Source of the DNA: Candidatus Dechloromonas phosphoritropha
Lineage (GTDB): Bacteria > Pseudomonadota > Gammaproteobacteria > Burkholderiales > Rhodocyclaceae
Direction of reading: 5' to 3'
DNA length: 64,000 bases
Assembly (NCBI GenBank): GCA_016722705.1
Contig: JADKGN010000004.1
Location: 186,001 to 250,000 of the forward strand
Part shown: one piece after another, positions 54,203-63,595 of the stretch
Position numbering within the stretch: the first letter of the stretch is position 1
Layout: each line of letters opens with the position of its first letter
The notes under the pieces: generated by a model
Databases searched by the model: none
Seen by the model: only the letters and a program-made list of their open reading frames with translations
What the model was told of the DNA's origin: nothing
Translations under genes and position numbers: made by a program

Positions 54203-55237
54203 ATGATCCTGCTCAATTCGAAAAAAAATCCGCGCCTATCCTGATCAGCGCTCGCGGGAGATCATGGAAAAGACCATCGCCTTCTTCGAAAGGAAGGGGC
54301 TGACCAAGCTCAAGGAGGCCTACAATGGCGCCGTCTGGGATACTTGGCGCGTCAGTGGCTTTGCCGAAATCCTCGGCTTTTACGGCCTGTGTTACTGGTA
54401 CGTCTATCAGGTGTCGGTACTGCGGCATCGGCCCCATCTTGATGAGCAGCAACAATGACGCGCAAGGCAGGGCCAAGCGCCTGCTCGACGACGGCAACAT
54501 CTTCGCTTTCGGACTCTCGTTCAACCCGATGGTCAAGATGAAGGTGACGACCCAGGGCGAGGAAGTCATCAACCTGCTGTGAGACGTCATTGCCGCCAAG
54601 GGTTTCGAAAAGGAGCCATACTTCTCGATGGCCGCCGCCGACATCCGCTGCCTGCCCAAGCTGGAAGGTACGGTGCATGTGAATATGGCGCTGATCGTCA
54701 AGTTCATGGTCAACTACTTCTTCGCGCCGGCCGAATACCCGGAAGTCCCCAGGCGCGACGACGGTGCCGACGACGCCTTCCTGTTCGACCAGGGGACAGG
54801 GCACAATCAGGTTTCACGACTACCGCATCGTTTACGCCAGCTACGACCTGCCCAACCTAAACGTGTTCAAGGGGCAGATCGCCCTGTTCAAGGAAATGGC
54901 CGTGCTGGCGTCGCCGACCAAGGCGCAGGCCAAGGATATCGAATTCCTGCTGACCGCCGGCGAAATGTTCACGCTCGTCGTCTACGGCCAACTCATCCTC
55001 GAGAACGCAAAAATCCACAAGCTCGAAACGGAGGTGCTCGACCAGATCTTCGACTTCATGGTGCGCGACTTCTCCAAGTTTGCCCTACAGATGTACTCCA
55101 AGCCCAGCAGCAGCGAAGGGCAGATGGCGCAGTGCCTGAAGATGATCCGCAAGCCGGTGGTCGATGACCTGCCTTACGGCAAGGTGTGGTCAGCGCACGT
55201 GCTGACGATGAGAGGCCAGTACCGCATGCCGAAGTAG
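54203..55237 (+). pseudogene. acyl-CoA dehydrogenase, decayed
   Basis: Pieces of one protein are spread over three frames: MEKTIAFFERKGLTKLKEA, FAEILGFYGLCYWY, GNIFAFGLS joined directly to FNPMVKMKVTTQGEEVINLL, a TGA (54580-54582) where Trp is expected, DVIAAKGFEKEPYFSMAAADIRCLPKLEG, and after a frameshift near 54800 FHDYRIVYASYDLPNL to the end. At least two internal deletions remove most of the middle of the flavoenzyme. The start still has AAGGAG. Confidence 0.8.
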
Positions 55238-55355
55238 TATCTAGGAAGCGTCCGGTCGCGGTTACGCGGGGTGCATTGACTGCCAAAGGGATTAGGCAGC
55301 ATCATTGCAACCGGGCTGAAGCGGATGTGGATGCCCGCTCACTAGAGAAAGAGAG

Positions 55356-56342
55356 ATGAGCGAAAAAGAGAAAAAACCGGGAGCAGCCGAGACAACCGGC
55401 ACCGACCTGATCGAGATGCTGAGCCAATCGCGGCTCTTTCGCGACGTCCCCATGGACGCGATCGCGCATCTGCTTCTGGACTGCGAACAACTGACCATCG
55501 ACACCGGCGAGACGCTGCTCTCCCGCAATGCACCGAACGGTAGCATCTATGTCCTCCTCGCCGGTCGCGTGAGCGTACACCTGACGGCCCCGGACGACGA
55601 ACCAGCGTTTTACATCGGCATTGGAGAATGTGCCGGCGAGATGTCGGTGGTTGATGGCAACGTGGTGTCGGCCGACGTCATTGCCGAGGAGGAAACATGC
55701 GTATTGCGGGTTTCGCAGGATGTCCTCTGGACGATGGTCGAAATCTCGCATGCCATCGCCCGCAATCTGCTCTACATCCTGTCGACACGGGTGCGCCATG
55801 GCAACGAGTTGCTCATTCGCAACAAGCGAACGCAGCGCGACCTCGAACTGGCAGCGACGGTCGATGCCCTGACCGGCATCAATAACCGCGGCTGGATGGA
55901 ACATTCTTTCCCGCGGATCATGGCGCGCTGTGCCGACGGGGGCCGTTCATTCTGCTGCCTGCTGATCGACATCGACAACTTCAAGCGGCTCAACGACACC
56001 TGGGGACACGTTTCCGGTGATCAGGCGCTGGCGGCCGTCGCCGCATCGCTCGTCAACAACATAAGACCAGAGGATCTGCTGGCGCGTTTCGGTGGCGAGG
56101 AGTTCGTAATCGGCTTGCCGAACACCGGCTTGGACGAGGCCTTCATCGTCGCCGAACGTGTGCGTCGCGCGATCGAATTCCTGCCGTTGAACTTCCGACG
56201 CGGCGAAGGTCTGCCGCACATGACCGTATCGATCGGCATCGGGCGCATGCAGCCGGAGCAAACATTGCCGGAGTTGATCGCCACCGCCGATGAAGCGCTC
56301 TACCGGGCGAAAAGCGGCGGACGTAATCGGGTCATGCTCTAG
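55356..56342 (+). CDS. cyclic-nucleotide-binding diguanylate cyclase
   Basis: The 328 aa protein joins a cNMP-binding (Crp-like) domain at about 22-140 (LSQSRLFRDVPMDAIAHLL, GSIYVLLAGRVSVHL, GIGECAGEMSVVDG) to a GGDEF domain at about 165-328 with active site RFGGEEF. RPED five residues before GGEEF is a classic inhibitory I-site, so c-di-GMP would feed back on it. It has no membrane segment. It may couple a nucleotide or redox-state signal to c-di-GMP; the ligand is not evident. Confidence 0.9.
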   Translation: MSEKEKKPGAAETTGTDLIEMLSQSRLFRDVPMDAIAHLLLDCEQLTIDTGETLLSRNAPNGSIYVLLAGRVSVHLTAPDDEPAFYIGIGECAGEMSVVDGNVVSADVIAEEETCVLRVSQDVLWTMVEISHAIARNLLYILSTRVRHGNELLIRNKRTQRDLELAATVDALTGINNRGWMEHSFPRIMARCADGGRSFCCLLIDIDNFKRLNDTWGHVSGDQALAAVAASLVNNIRPEDLLARFGGEEFVIGLPNTGLDEAFIVAERVRRAIEFLPLNFRRGEGLPHMTVSIGIGRMQPEQTLPELIATADEALYRAKSGGRNRVML

Positions 56343-56459
56343 CCGGCGGATCTCCGCGGCAATCGGCTTTCGGCAATGAGAACCGGGCTGCCTCGGTTCA
56401 CGCCTCGACCAAGCCATTTGCCGGCTGTCAACACTCTGTTCGACTCGACCAGGGAATCT

Positions 56460-57539
56460 TTACGCCGCTGCCTCCGCCACCCGACGGGCGCGGACGGCCG
56501 CCGCCAGCTTCTCCAGCACCGTCAGGCTGTCATCCCAGCCGAGACAGGCGTCGGTAATGCTCTGGCCGTAGGTCAGCGCCTTCTCTGGCTCTAGGTCCTG
56601 ACGGCCTTCGACGAGATGCGATTCGACCATGACGCCGACGATGCGCTCCTCGCCAGCCGCCAACTGGGCGGCAACGCTGGCACAGACTTCCAGTTGCAGC
56701 TTGTATTGCTTGCGGCTGTTGCCATGCGAGAAATCGACCATGAGCCTGGCGGCCAGGCCGGCCTTAGCGATTTCGGTACAGGCGTCATCGACGCTCGCGG
56801 CGTCGAAGTTGGGTTCCTTGCCGCCACGCAGGATGACATGGCAGTCCTCGTTGCCCATCGTCGACACGATGGCGGTGTGGCCGGACTTGGTGACCGACAG
56901 GAAGTGGTGCGGGGAATTGGCCGAGCGGATGGCGTCGACCGCGATACGCATGTTGCCGTCGGTACCGTTCTTGAAGCCGACCGGACAGGAGAGGCCGGAG
57001 GCAAGTTCGCGGTGCACCTGCGATTCGGTGGTACGGGCGCCGATAGCGCCCCAGGCGATGAGGTCGGCGGTGTATTGCGGGGTGATGGTGTCGAGAAATT
57101 CAGTGGCGCAGGGTAGGTCGAGTTCGTTGATTTCGAGCAGGATGCGCCGGGCCAGGCGGATGCCTTCGTTGATGCGAAAAGTGTTGTCGAGACGTGGGTC
57201 GTTGATCAGCCCCTTCCAGCCGACCGTGGTGCGTGGCTTCTCGAAATACACACGCATCAGTACGACGAGATCCTCAGCATGCCTTTCTGCTTCCTTCGCC
57301 AAGCGTTTGGCGTATTCCAGCGCGGCGTCGTAGTCGTGGATCGAACAGGGACCGATAACGACCAGCAAGCGGTCGTCTGCACCGTGCAGGGTACGGTGGA
57401 TTGCCTGACGGGCCGCGTAGGTGGTCTGCGCCGCGCGACTGGAGACTGGATACTCGCGGAAGACGTGCGCCGGCGGTACCAGTTCCTTGATTTCCCGGAT
57501 CCGCAGGTCGTCGGTGTTCGGCTTGCTTTGCGGCGTCAT
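56460..57539 (-). CDS. aroG: 3-deoxy-7-phosphoheptulonate synthase (class I)
   Basis: The 359 aa enzyme starts the shikimate pathway from PEP and erythrose 4-phosphate. Signatures are LLVVIGPCSIHD, RVYFEKPRTTVGWKGLINDP, GARTTESQVHRELASGLSCPVGFKNGTDG and LMVDFSHGNSRKQ. ATGs at 57539 and 57551 both fit; neither has a strong ribosome site. Which amino acid inhibits it cannot be told. Confidence 0.95.
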   Translation of the reverse strand: MTPQSKPNTDDLRIREIKELVPPAHVFREYPVSSRAAQTTYAARQAIHRTLHGADDRLLVVIGPCSIHDYDAALEYAKRLAKEAERHAEDLVVLMRVYFEKPRTTVGWKGLINDPRLDNTFRINEGIRLARRILLEINELDLPCATEFLDTITPQYTADLIAWGAIGARTTESQVHRELASGLSCPVGFKNGTDGNMRIAVDAIRSANSPHHFLSVTKSGHTAIVSTMGNEDCHVILRGGKEPNFDAASVDDACTEIAKAGLAARLMVDFSHGNSRKQYKLQLEVCASVAAQLAAGEERIVGVMVESHLVEGRQDLEPEKALTYGQSITDACLGWDDSLTVLEKLAAAVRARRVAEAAA

Positions 57540-57664
57540 CACCAGTCCCATTGAAAATTGCTGAAAGCCCGGCATTCTAACCGATGCCGCCCGAAGATTC
57601 CCGGTTTGAATCCCCATCCATCGATTGCGCGACTGCCGGTCGCCGGAATCCGCAGGGGTCCGCC

Positions 57665-58189
57665 CTATTCCACCTTGAGATTGGAAATGATGGCCAGCAG
57701 CCCGTCGCGCATTGCTCGCGCATCGACCAGCGCATGATGTTGCCTGTTGTCCCTAGAAAAATGGCGCCTGAGCTCGCGCTCGAAAATCGCCATCGCCTCG
57801 ACCGAAAGGGGCGCGAGCGTCAGCAGCATGACGTCCAGCGGCCCGGCCAGGCCCGGGAGCACGAGCAGACCCGGAAGGTGATTGCGCTCGCCGCTCAGGG
57901 CGTGGCGCACGACGTAGATGTCCCAGTCGCTGTCCGAGAGCAGCACCGGGGCATCGAACTGCCCCAGCCAGGCAGCGAGCCGGTTGGCAAAACGGGCGCG
58001 TGGGCAAACCGCCGCGCCGCCTTCGAGCAAGGGCAACACGGTTTCCCGGACAAACTCCGAGCACTCCTCGTCAAGAATCGGTGACAGTTCGCAATAGAAC
58101 TCGCGGCCGTCTTCGCTCACCGCGCCGAAGGAGATCAGGCTTGCCTCGCGCGCGAGCATTGTGAACTCGGTGTCGATGAAAATTTGCAT
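57665..58189 (-). CDS. 3'-5' exonuclease, DEDDh type
   Basis: The 174 aa protein shows IFIDTEFT (first Asp and Glu), VLLSDSDWD (second Asp) and HHALVDARAMRDGL (catalytic His and Asp), the order of DEDDh exonucleases of the Rv2179c/RNase T-like group. It probably trims RNA or DNA 3' ends. It is divergent from the MFS transporter gene. Confidence 0.85.
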   Translation of the reverse strand: MQIFIDTEFTMLAREASLISFGAVSEDGREFYCELSPILDEECSEFVRETVLPLLEGGAAVCPRARFANRLAAWLGQFDAPVLLSDSDWDIYVVRHALSGERNHLPGLLVLPGLAGPLDVMLLTLAPLSVEAMAIFERELRRHFSRDNRQHHALVDARAMRDGLLAIISNLKVE

Positions 58190-58288
58190 TTGCCTTGCCA
58201 GTCATTCGAAGACGCAAGGCTAATGCGTCGGCACGCTTCGGGCAAGAAGCCGGTAGACTCCGCTCATCCGTCATTCCGGTTGCCGCCC

Positions 58289-59515
58289 ATGACCAGCGCC
58301 ACACTCTCACAGCACCCTCGAAACGATGTCGAGACCATCGCCGTGGTCGGTTTCGTGCATGGTGTGTCGCATTTTTTCCACCTGCTGTTGCCGCCGCTGT
58401 TTCCCTGGCTGATGGAGGATTTCGGACTCAGCTTTACCGGCATCGGCGCGACGATGACCGTGTTCTTCGTTATTTCCGGAGTCGGCCAGGCCCTCTCGGG
58501 TTTTCTGGTCGATCGACTGGGAGCAGCTCGCGTGCTGGGCGCCGGGATCGGCTGCTTCCTCGTTGCCGCGGTGCTGCTCGCGCTTGCCGACGACTATGCC
58601 ATGCTGGTCGTCGTCGCCGCCTTGGCCGGGCTGGGCAACAGCGTCTTCCACCCGGCGGATTTCACGGTCCTGAACCGCCATGTTTCGCAACCACGCCTCG
58701 GCCATGCCTTCGCCATGCACGGCCTTTCCGGCAACCTCGGCTGGGCGCTGGCGCCGGTTTTCCTGACGTCGATTGCCGCCAGCGCCGGCTGGCGAGCCGC
58801 CGCGCTGAGCGCGGCCATGGTCGCGGCCGCTGCGCTTGCCCTGCTGTTCTGGCGTCGTGATGCTCTCGCCGATCCACCAGGCATTGCGTACGAAGTGAGG
58901 GAAGGCGAAGGCGTCTCGATATTCGCCTTCCTCGGTTCGCCGGCGGTGTGGACGTGTTTCGCCTTCTTCTTCCTGATCACCACCGCCTTCGGGGCAATCC
59001 AGAATTTCGCAACCCCTATCCTGCAGAATCTTCACGGACTCTCGCTGGCGGTCGCCGCCAGCGCCCTCTCGGCGTACCTGCTGGGCGGGGCGGCCGGCAT
59101 TCTCGGCGGCGGCTTGCTCGCCCGCAAGGGTGATCACGAACGCCTGATCGCGCTGGCACTGGGCGCGGCGGCGCTGCTGGCCGTCGCACTGGCGACGCTG
59201 CCCCTCCCGTCGTGGAGCGTCTTGCCCCTGATGGCCGGCATCGGCTTCTGCACCGGTGTCGCCGGTCCCTCGCGCGATCTGCTGGTCCGGCGTGTGGCCA
59301 CCTCACGTTTCGGGCAGGCCGCTTACGGGCGCGTCTACGGCTTCGTCTATTCAGGCCTCGACGCCGGGCTGGCGCTGGCCCCGATTGTCTTCGGCGTGTT
59401 CATGGACCACGGACGCTTCGCCCAGGTTCTGATCGGTATCGCCATGCTCCAGGCGCTTGCGATCTTCACCGCGCTACGCGTCGGCGGTGGCGAGACTATG
59501 GCTGATCCGGCCTGA
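58289..59515 (+). CDS. MFS transporter
   Basis: The 408 aa protein has about 12 hydrophobic segments and the MFS loop motif GFLVDRLGAARVLGAG between helices 2 and 3. The first segment (VVGFVHGVSHFFHLLLPPLF) resembles that of fosmidomycin-resistance-like MFS proteins, so drug export is possible; the substrate is unknown. The ATG at 58289 was chosen because it precedes the first helix closely. Confidence 0.87.
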   Translation: MTSATLSQHPRNDVETIAVVGFVHGVSHFFHLLLPPLFPWLMEDFGLSFTGIGATMTVFFVISGVGQALSGFLVDRLGAARVLGAGIGCFLVAAVLLALADDYAMLVVVAALAGLGNSVFHPADFTVLNRHVSQPRLGHAFAMHGLSGNLGWALAPVFLTSIAASAGWRAAALSAAMVAAAALALLFWRRDALADPPGIAYEVREGEGVSIFAFLGSPAVWTCFAFFFLITTAFGAIQNFATPILQNLHGLSLAVAASALSAYLLGGAAGILGGGLLARKGDHERLIALALGAAALLAVALATLPLPSWSVLPLMAGIGFCTGVAGPSRDLLVRRVATSRFGQAAYGRVYGFVYSGLDAGLALAPIVFGVFMDHGRFAQVLIGIAMLQALAIFTALRVGGGETMADPA

Positions 59516-59783
59516 ATTTCTCTGATTTCCCTGAATGAAAGGATCGGCCCCACCGATTGCCGGGGGCGCCCGCCCAAGCGGGGTAGTGCACCCTCCTCAC
59601 CTGCGCGGTTTTTGGGTGTATTGACCCGTCGACCGCAACAGCCCGAATTTTCCGGCTGCGCGACCAGCAAGAAATCAAGTCACTCTGCTACCGGCCTGAC
59701 CATCCGCCTCTGTCGCCGACGCAGCTAGATTCCGATCAATGCGATCGGCACTTCCCCACCCCCGGCAACGGAGGCGGCCTCGG

Positions 59784-59945
59784 CTACTTGGGCTTCCTGG
59801 CGGCGGGCGCCCTTCTCCGGGGGGCCGGCTTCACCGGTGGTTCCGGTGGCGGCGCATAGTCGCCGAGAACCGTCTTGACGGGGCAGATCTTGACCACCGG
59901 GCACTTGCTGCAACCGGCAACAATGGCGATGGGGCATAGCGTCAT
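59784..59945 (-). CDS. 53-residue Cys-rich protein
   Basis: The product MTLCPIAIVAGCSKCPVVKI followed by CPVK has four Cys (C4, C12, C15, C21) in a metal-cluster-like spacing, then a Pro/Arg/Lys tail. A near-perfect ribosome site (CAGGAGA) stands 8 bp before the ATG, which makes this a real gene despite its size. The function is unknown. The interval 59516-59783 to its left holds no other gene. Confidence 0.6.
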   Translation of the reverse strand: MTLCPIAIVAGCSKCPVVKICPVKTVLGDYAPPPEPPVKPAPRRRAPAARKPK

Positions 59946-60099
59946 TTCATTTCTCCTGAGTAATGCCTGGCAGGGGTGAACGGATTGAGTCCGCTGTCCG
60001 GCAACATTATTGAACAACTGGCAGTATGAGGGCCGGCCGCCGGCGACTCAAGCGTTCTCTGCTCCGCAAGCCCTCACGAGACCAGATGCACTGGATCAA

Positions 60100-61770
60100 T
60101 TAGCGTAATTCGCGGCGCAAAATTTTCCCGATTGGCGTCTTGGGCAGCACATCGCGGAACTCGACATGGCGCGGCAACTTGTAGCTGGTGAGGAGCGTCC
60201 GGCAGTGCTCGATCACGGCCTCTTTCGTCAGGTTCGGATCCTTCTTGACGATCACGACCTTGACCGCCTCACCCGATTTTTCGTCGGGCACGGCGACCAC
60301 GGCACATTCGAGAACGCCTGGGTGCGCCGCAACGACACTTTCGACCTCATTGGGATAGACGTTGAAGCCCGACACCAGAATCATGTCCTTCTTGCGGTCG
60401 GTGATAGTAACGCGCCCCTGATTGTCGAGGTGGCCGACGTCACCGGTTTTCAACCATCCATCATGCAGCGCGTCGGCAGTTTCGGCAGGATTGTTCCAGT
60501 AGCCCTTCATCACCTGCGGGCCGCGAACGCAGATTTCGCCGGTGTGCTTCTCGATGTCGCCAGCACCGGTCCACACCGGTAATTCGTTGAAATCCTCATC
60601 ACGAATCGATGCTTCAGTGGACGGGATGGGCAGGCCGACCGTGCCGTCCCAGGCGCCGCCCAACGGCATGCAGCAGGCGCCGGGCGAGGTTTCGGTGAGA
60701 CCGTAGGCTTCGGTGAGGAAGTGCCCGGTCACCCGCTGCCAGCGCTCGGCGACAGGCTTCTGTACGGCGGCGCCGCCGCCGACCACCACCTTCAACGCCG
60801 AAAAGTCGAGCTGTTCGAAGCCCGGTGTGTTCAACAGGCCATTGAACAACGTGTTGACGCCGGTCATCGTCGTGAACTTCCAGCTTCCCATTTCCTTGAC
60901 CAGGGCCGGCAGGTCGCGCGGGTTGGCGATCAGCACGCTCAGGCTGCCCCACTTCATGAACGACAGCGTCGAGGTGAGACAGAAGATGTGGTACATCGGC
61001 AGCGGGGCAATGACGATTTCGCTACCTTCCTTGAAGCTGCCGGATATCCACACGCCCGTCTGTTCCAGATTGGCGAGAATGTTGCGGTGGGTCAGCATGG
61101 CGCCCTTGGCAACGCCGGTCGTGCCACCGGTGTACTGGAGGAAGGCAATGTCTTCATTCTTCACATCGACCGGATTGAAACGCACCGAACTACCGCGCTT
61201 GAGCGCACTAGCGAGCGTGATGGCGCCGTCGATGTGCCAGGCGGGCACCATCTTCTTGACGTGCTTGATCGCGAAATTGATCAACCAGCGCTTCGGGGCC
61301 GGCAGCATGTCGCCAATCTGCGTCGTGATGACATGCTTGACAGTCGTCTTGCCCAGCACCTGCTGCAGGGTTTGGGCGAAGTTTTCGACGATGACGATGG
61401 CCCGCGTGCCAGAGTCCTTTAACTGATGTTCCAGTTCACGCGGCGTGTACAGCGGATTGACGTTGACCACGATCATCCCGGCACGCAGGATGCCGAACAG
61501 AACCACCGGGTACTGCAGCAGGTTCGGTGACATGATTGCCACGCGCTCGCCCTTGACCATTCCCGGCAGCCCCTGCAGGAAGGCCGCGAAAGCGCGTGAC
61601 TTCTGTTCCAGCTCGACATAGCTCATCGTGCAGCCGAGGTTGTGAAAGGCCGGCCGGTCGGCGAATTTGGCAAGCGTCTTGTCGAGCAGATCCGGTATGG
61701 ATTTGAATTGATCCGGATCGATCTCCGCCGGGATCCCTTGCGGGTAGTTTTTGAGCCAGATCTTGTTCAT
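60100..61770 (-). CDS. fadD: long-chain fatty acid-CoA ligase
   Basis: The 556 aa acyl-adenylate-forming enzyme has the AMP motif LQYTGGTTGVAKGAML, LTEAYGLTETSP, DGWLKTGDVGHLD and DRKKDMILVSGFNVYPNEVE, and ends LPKTPIGKILRRELR with the catalytic Lys. It activates fatty acids to CoA esters at the membrane. The ATG at 61770 (MNKIWLKNYPQG) has GAGGGGG upstream. It is the downstream member of a tandem duplication. Confidence 0.95.
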   Translation of the reverse strand: MNKIWLKNYPQGIPAEIDPDQFKSIPDLLDKTLAKFADRPAFHNLGCTMSYVELEQKSRAFAAFLQGLPGMVKGERVAIMSPNLLQYPVVLFGILRAGMIVVNVNPLYTPRELEHQLKDSGTRAIVIVENFAQTLQQVLGKTTVKHVITTQIGDMLPAPKRWLINFAIKHVKKMVPAWHIDGAITLASALKRGSSVRFNPVDVKNEDIAFLQYTGGTTGVAKGAMLTHRNILANLEQTGVWISGSFKEGSEIVIAPLPMYHIFCLTSTLSFMKWGSLSVLIANPRDLPALVKEMGSWKFTTMTGVNTLFNGLLNTPGFEQLDFSALKVVVGGGAAVQKPVAERWQRVTGHFLTEAYGLTETSPGACCMPLGGAWDGTVGLPIPSTEASIRDEDFNELPVWTGAGDIEKHTGEICVRGPQVMKGYWNNPAETADALHDGWLKTGDVGHLDNQGRVTITDRKKDMILVSGFNVYPNEVESVVAAHPGVLECAVVAVPDEKSGEAVKVVIVKKDPNLTKEAVIEHCRTLLTSYKLPRHVEFRDVLPKTPIGKILRRELR

Positions 61771-61833
61771 GATGGTCCCCCTCTTTGCTGTCATTCACGC
61801 TGCCTAGCGTCCAGATTACTCCGAATCGATCCC

Positions 61834-63522
61834 TCAGTCGCGCTGGATCGATTGGCGCAGTTCGCGGCGCAGGACCTTGCCGATCGGCGTCTTGGGCAGG
61901 GCATCGCAGAATTCGACGTGGCGCGGAACCTTGTAGCTCGTCAGGGACGTCCGGCAGTGCTCGATGACAGACTCCTTCGTCAAATTCGGATCCTTCCTGA
62001 CGATCACCACCTTCACCGCCTCGCCCGACTTTTCATCGGGCACACCCACCACGCCACATTCAAGAACGCCCGGGTGCGCCGCGACGACGCTTTCAATCTC
62101 GTTGGGATAAACATTGAAACCCGAGACCAGAATCATGTCCTTCTTGCGGTCGGTGATGGTCACCCGACCCTTGTCGTCGAGATGCCCGACGTCGCCGGTT
62201 TTCAACCAGCCATCGTGAAGCACGTTGGCGCTTTCGGCGGGATTCTTCCAGTAACCTTTCATGACCTGCGGCCCGCGCACGCAGATCTCGCCGGTGTGTT
62301 TCTCGATATTGCCCTCACCGGTCCACGCCGGCAGTTCGTTGAAATCGCCGTCGCGGATCGAGACCACGGTCGACGGAATCGGAAAACCAACGGTGCCATC
62401 CCACGCCGTGCCCGGCAGCATGCAGCAGACAATCGGCGAGGCTTCCGTGAGGCCAAAACCTTCGGTGAGATAGCTTCCCGTCACCTTTTGCCAGCGTTCG
62501 GCCACGGGCTTCTGGATGGCGGCGCCACCGCCAGTCACGAATTTCAGTGCCGAGAAATCCAGTTGGTCGAAGCCCGGGGTGTTCAACAGGCCATTGAACA
62601 GCGTGTTGACGCCCGTCAACGCGGTGAAATTCCAGCCCCCCAATTCCTTGACGAAGGCCGGCAGATCGCGCGGATTGGTGATCAGCACCGTATGGCTGCC
62701 CCATTTCATGAACACCAGCGTCCCGATAAGACAGTAGATGTGGTACATCGGCAGCGGCGCAATGAGGATTTCGTTACCTTCCGTTATGGTCCCCGAGAAC
62801 CACGCGCCAAGCTGTTCTATGTTGGCCAGGATGTTCCGGTGGGTGAGCATCGCGCCCTTGGCGACCCCGGTCGTGCCGCCGGTGTACTGCAGGAAGGCGA
62901 TGTCTTCGACCGTCGTGCCCACCGGTTTGAAGCGCGCCGCGCTGCCGCGCTCGAGAGCGGTACGCAGCGTGATGGCGCCGTCGATATTCCATTCCGGCAC
63001 CATCTTCCTGACGTGCTTGATCACGAAATTGACCAGCCAGCGCTTCGGGACCGGCAGCAGATCGCCGACCTGCGTGGTGATGACATGCTCGATCGAAGTC
63101 TTACCCAACACCTGCTGCAGGGTCTGCGCGAAATTATCGACGATGACGATGATACGAGCGCCGGAGTCCTTCAACTGGTGCTCCAGTTCGTGCGGCGTGT
63201 ATAGCGGATTGACGTTGACCACGGTCATCCCGGCGCGCAGGATGCCGACGAGCACCACCGGGTATTGCAATAGATTGGGGGACATGATTGCCACGCGCTC
63301 GCCCTTGACCATCCCCGGCAGTCCCTGCAGAAAGGCCGCAAAGGCACGCGACTGCCGCTCCAGTTCGGCATAGCTCATCGAGCAGCCGAGATTGTGAAAG
63401 GCCGGCTTGTTACCAAATTTGGCAAACGTCTTGTCGAGCAGGTCGAGGATCGATGTGTACTGGTCCGGATCAATCTCGGCCGGCGTACCCTGAGGGTAGT
63501 TCTTGAGCCAGATCCTGTTCAT
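61834..63522 (-). CDS. fadD: long-chain fatty acid-CoA ligase, paralogue
   Basis: The 562 aa protein is close to its neighbour along the whole length, from MNRIWLKNYPQGTPAEIDPDQ to LPKTPIGKVLRRELRQSIQRD, and keeps all the AMP-binding motifs. The copies differ in spots such as GLTEASPIVCC against GLTETSPGACC, which could alter acyl preference. It lies 63 bp upstream of the other copy on the same strand, with GGGGAG before the ATG. Confidence 0.94.
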   Translation of the reverse strand: MNRIWLKNYPQGTPAEIDPDQYTSILDLLDKTFAKFGNKPAFHNLGCSMSYAELERQSRAFAAFLQGLPGMVKGERVAIMSPNLLQYPVVLVGILRAGMTVVNVNPLYTPHELEHQLKDSGARIIVIVDNFAQTLQQVLGKTSIEHVITTQVGDLLPVPKRWLVNFVIKHVRKMVPEWNIDGAITLRTALERGSAARFKPVGTTVEDIAFLQYTGGTTGVAKGAMLTHRNILANIEQLGAWFSGTITEGNEILIAPLPMYHIYCLIGTLVFMKWGSHTVLITNPRDLPAFVKELGGWNFTALTGVNTLFNGLLNTPGFDQLDFSALKFVTGGGAAIQKPVAERWQKVTGSYLTEGFGLTEASPIVCCMLPGTAWDGTVGFPIPSTVVSIRDGDFNELPAWTGEGNIEKHTGEICVRGPQVMKGYWKNPAESANVLHDGWLKTGDVGHLDDKGRVTITDRKKDMILVSGFNVYPNEIESVVAAHPGVLECGVVGVPDEKSGEAVKVVIVRKDPNLTKESVIEHCRTSLTSYKVPRHVEFCDALPKTPIGKVLRRELRQSIQRD

Positions 63523-63595
63523 GACGCTCCCCATGCGTGTCATTTACCCAACTGTCTGCTGGAACTTAATCCTGATCGATTCTCAGCGGCTCCAG

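Noticed and set aside
61642..63204. 520-codon frame opposite the second fadD gene and the gap before it
   Set aside because: Shadow of a well-supported gene; a similar antisense frame appears opposite the first fadD.
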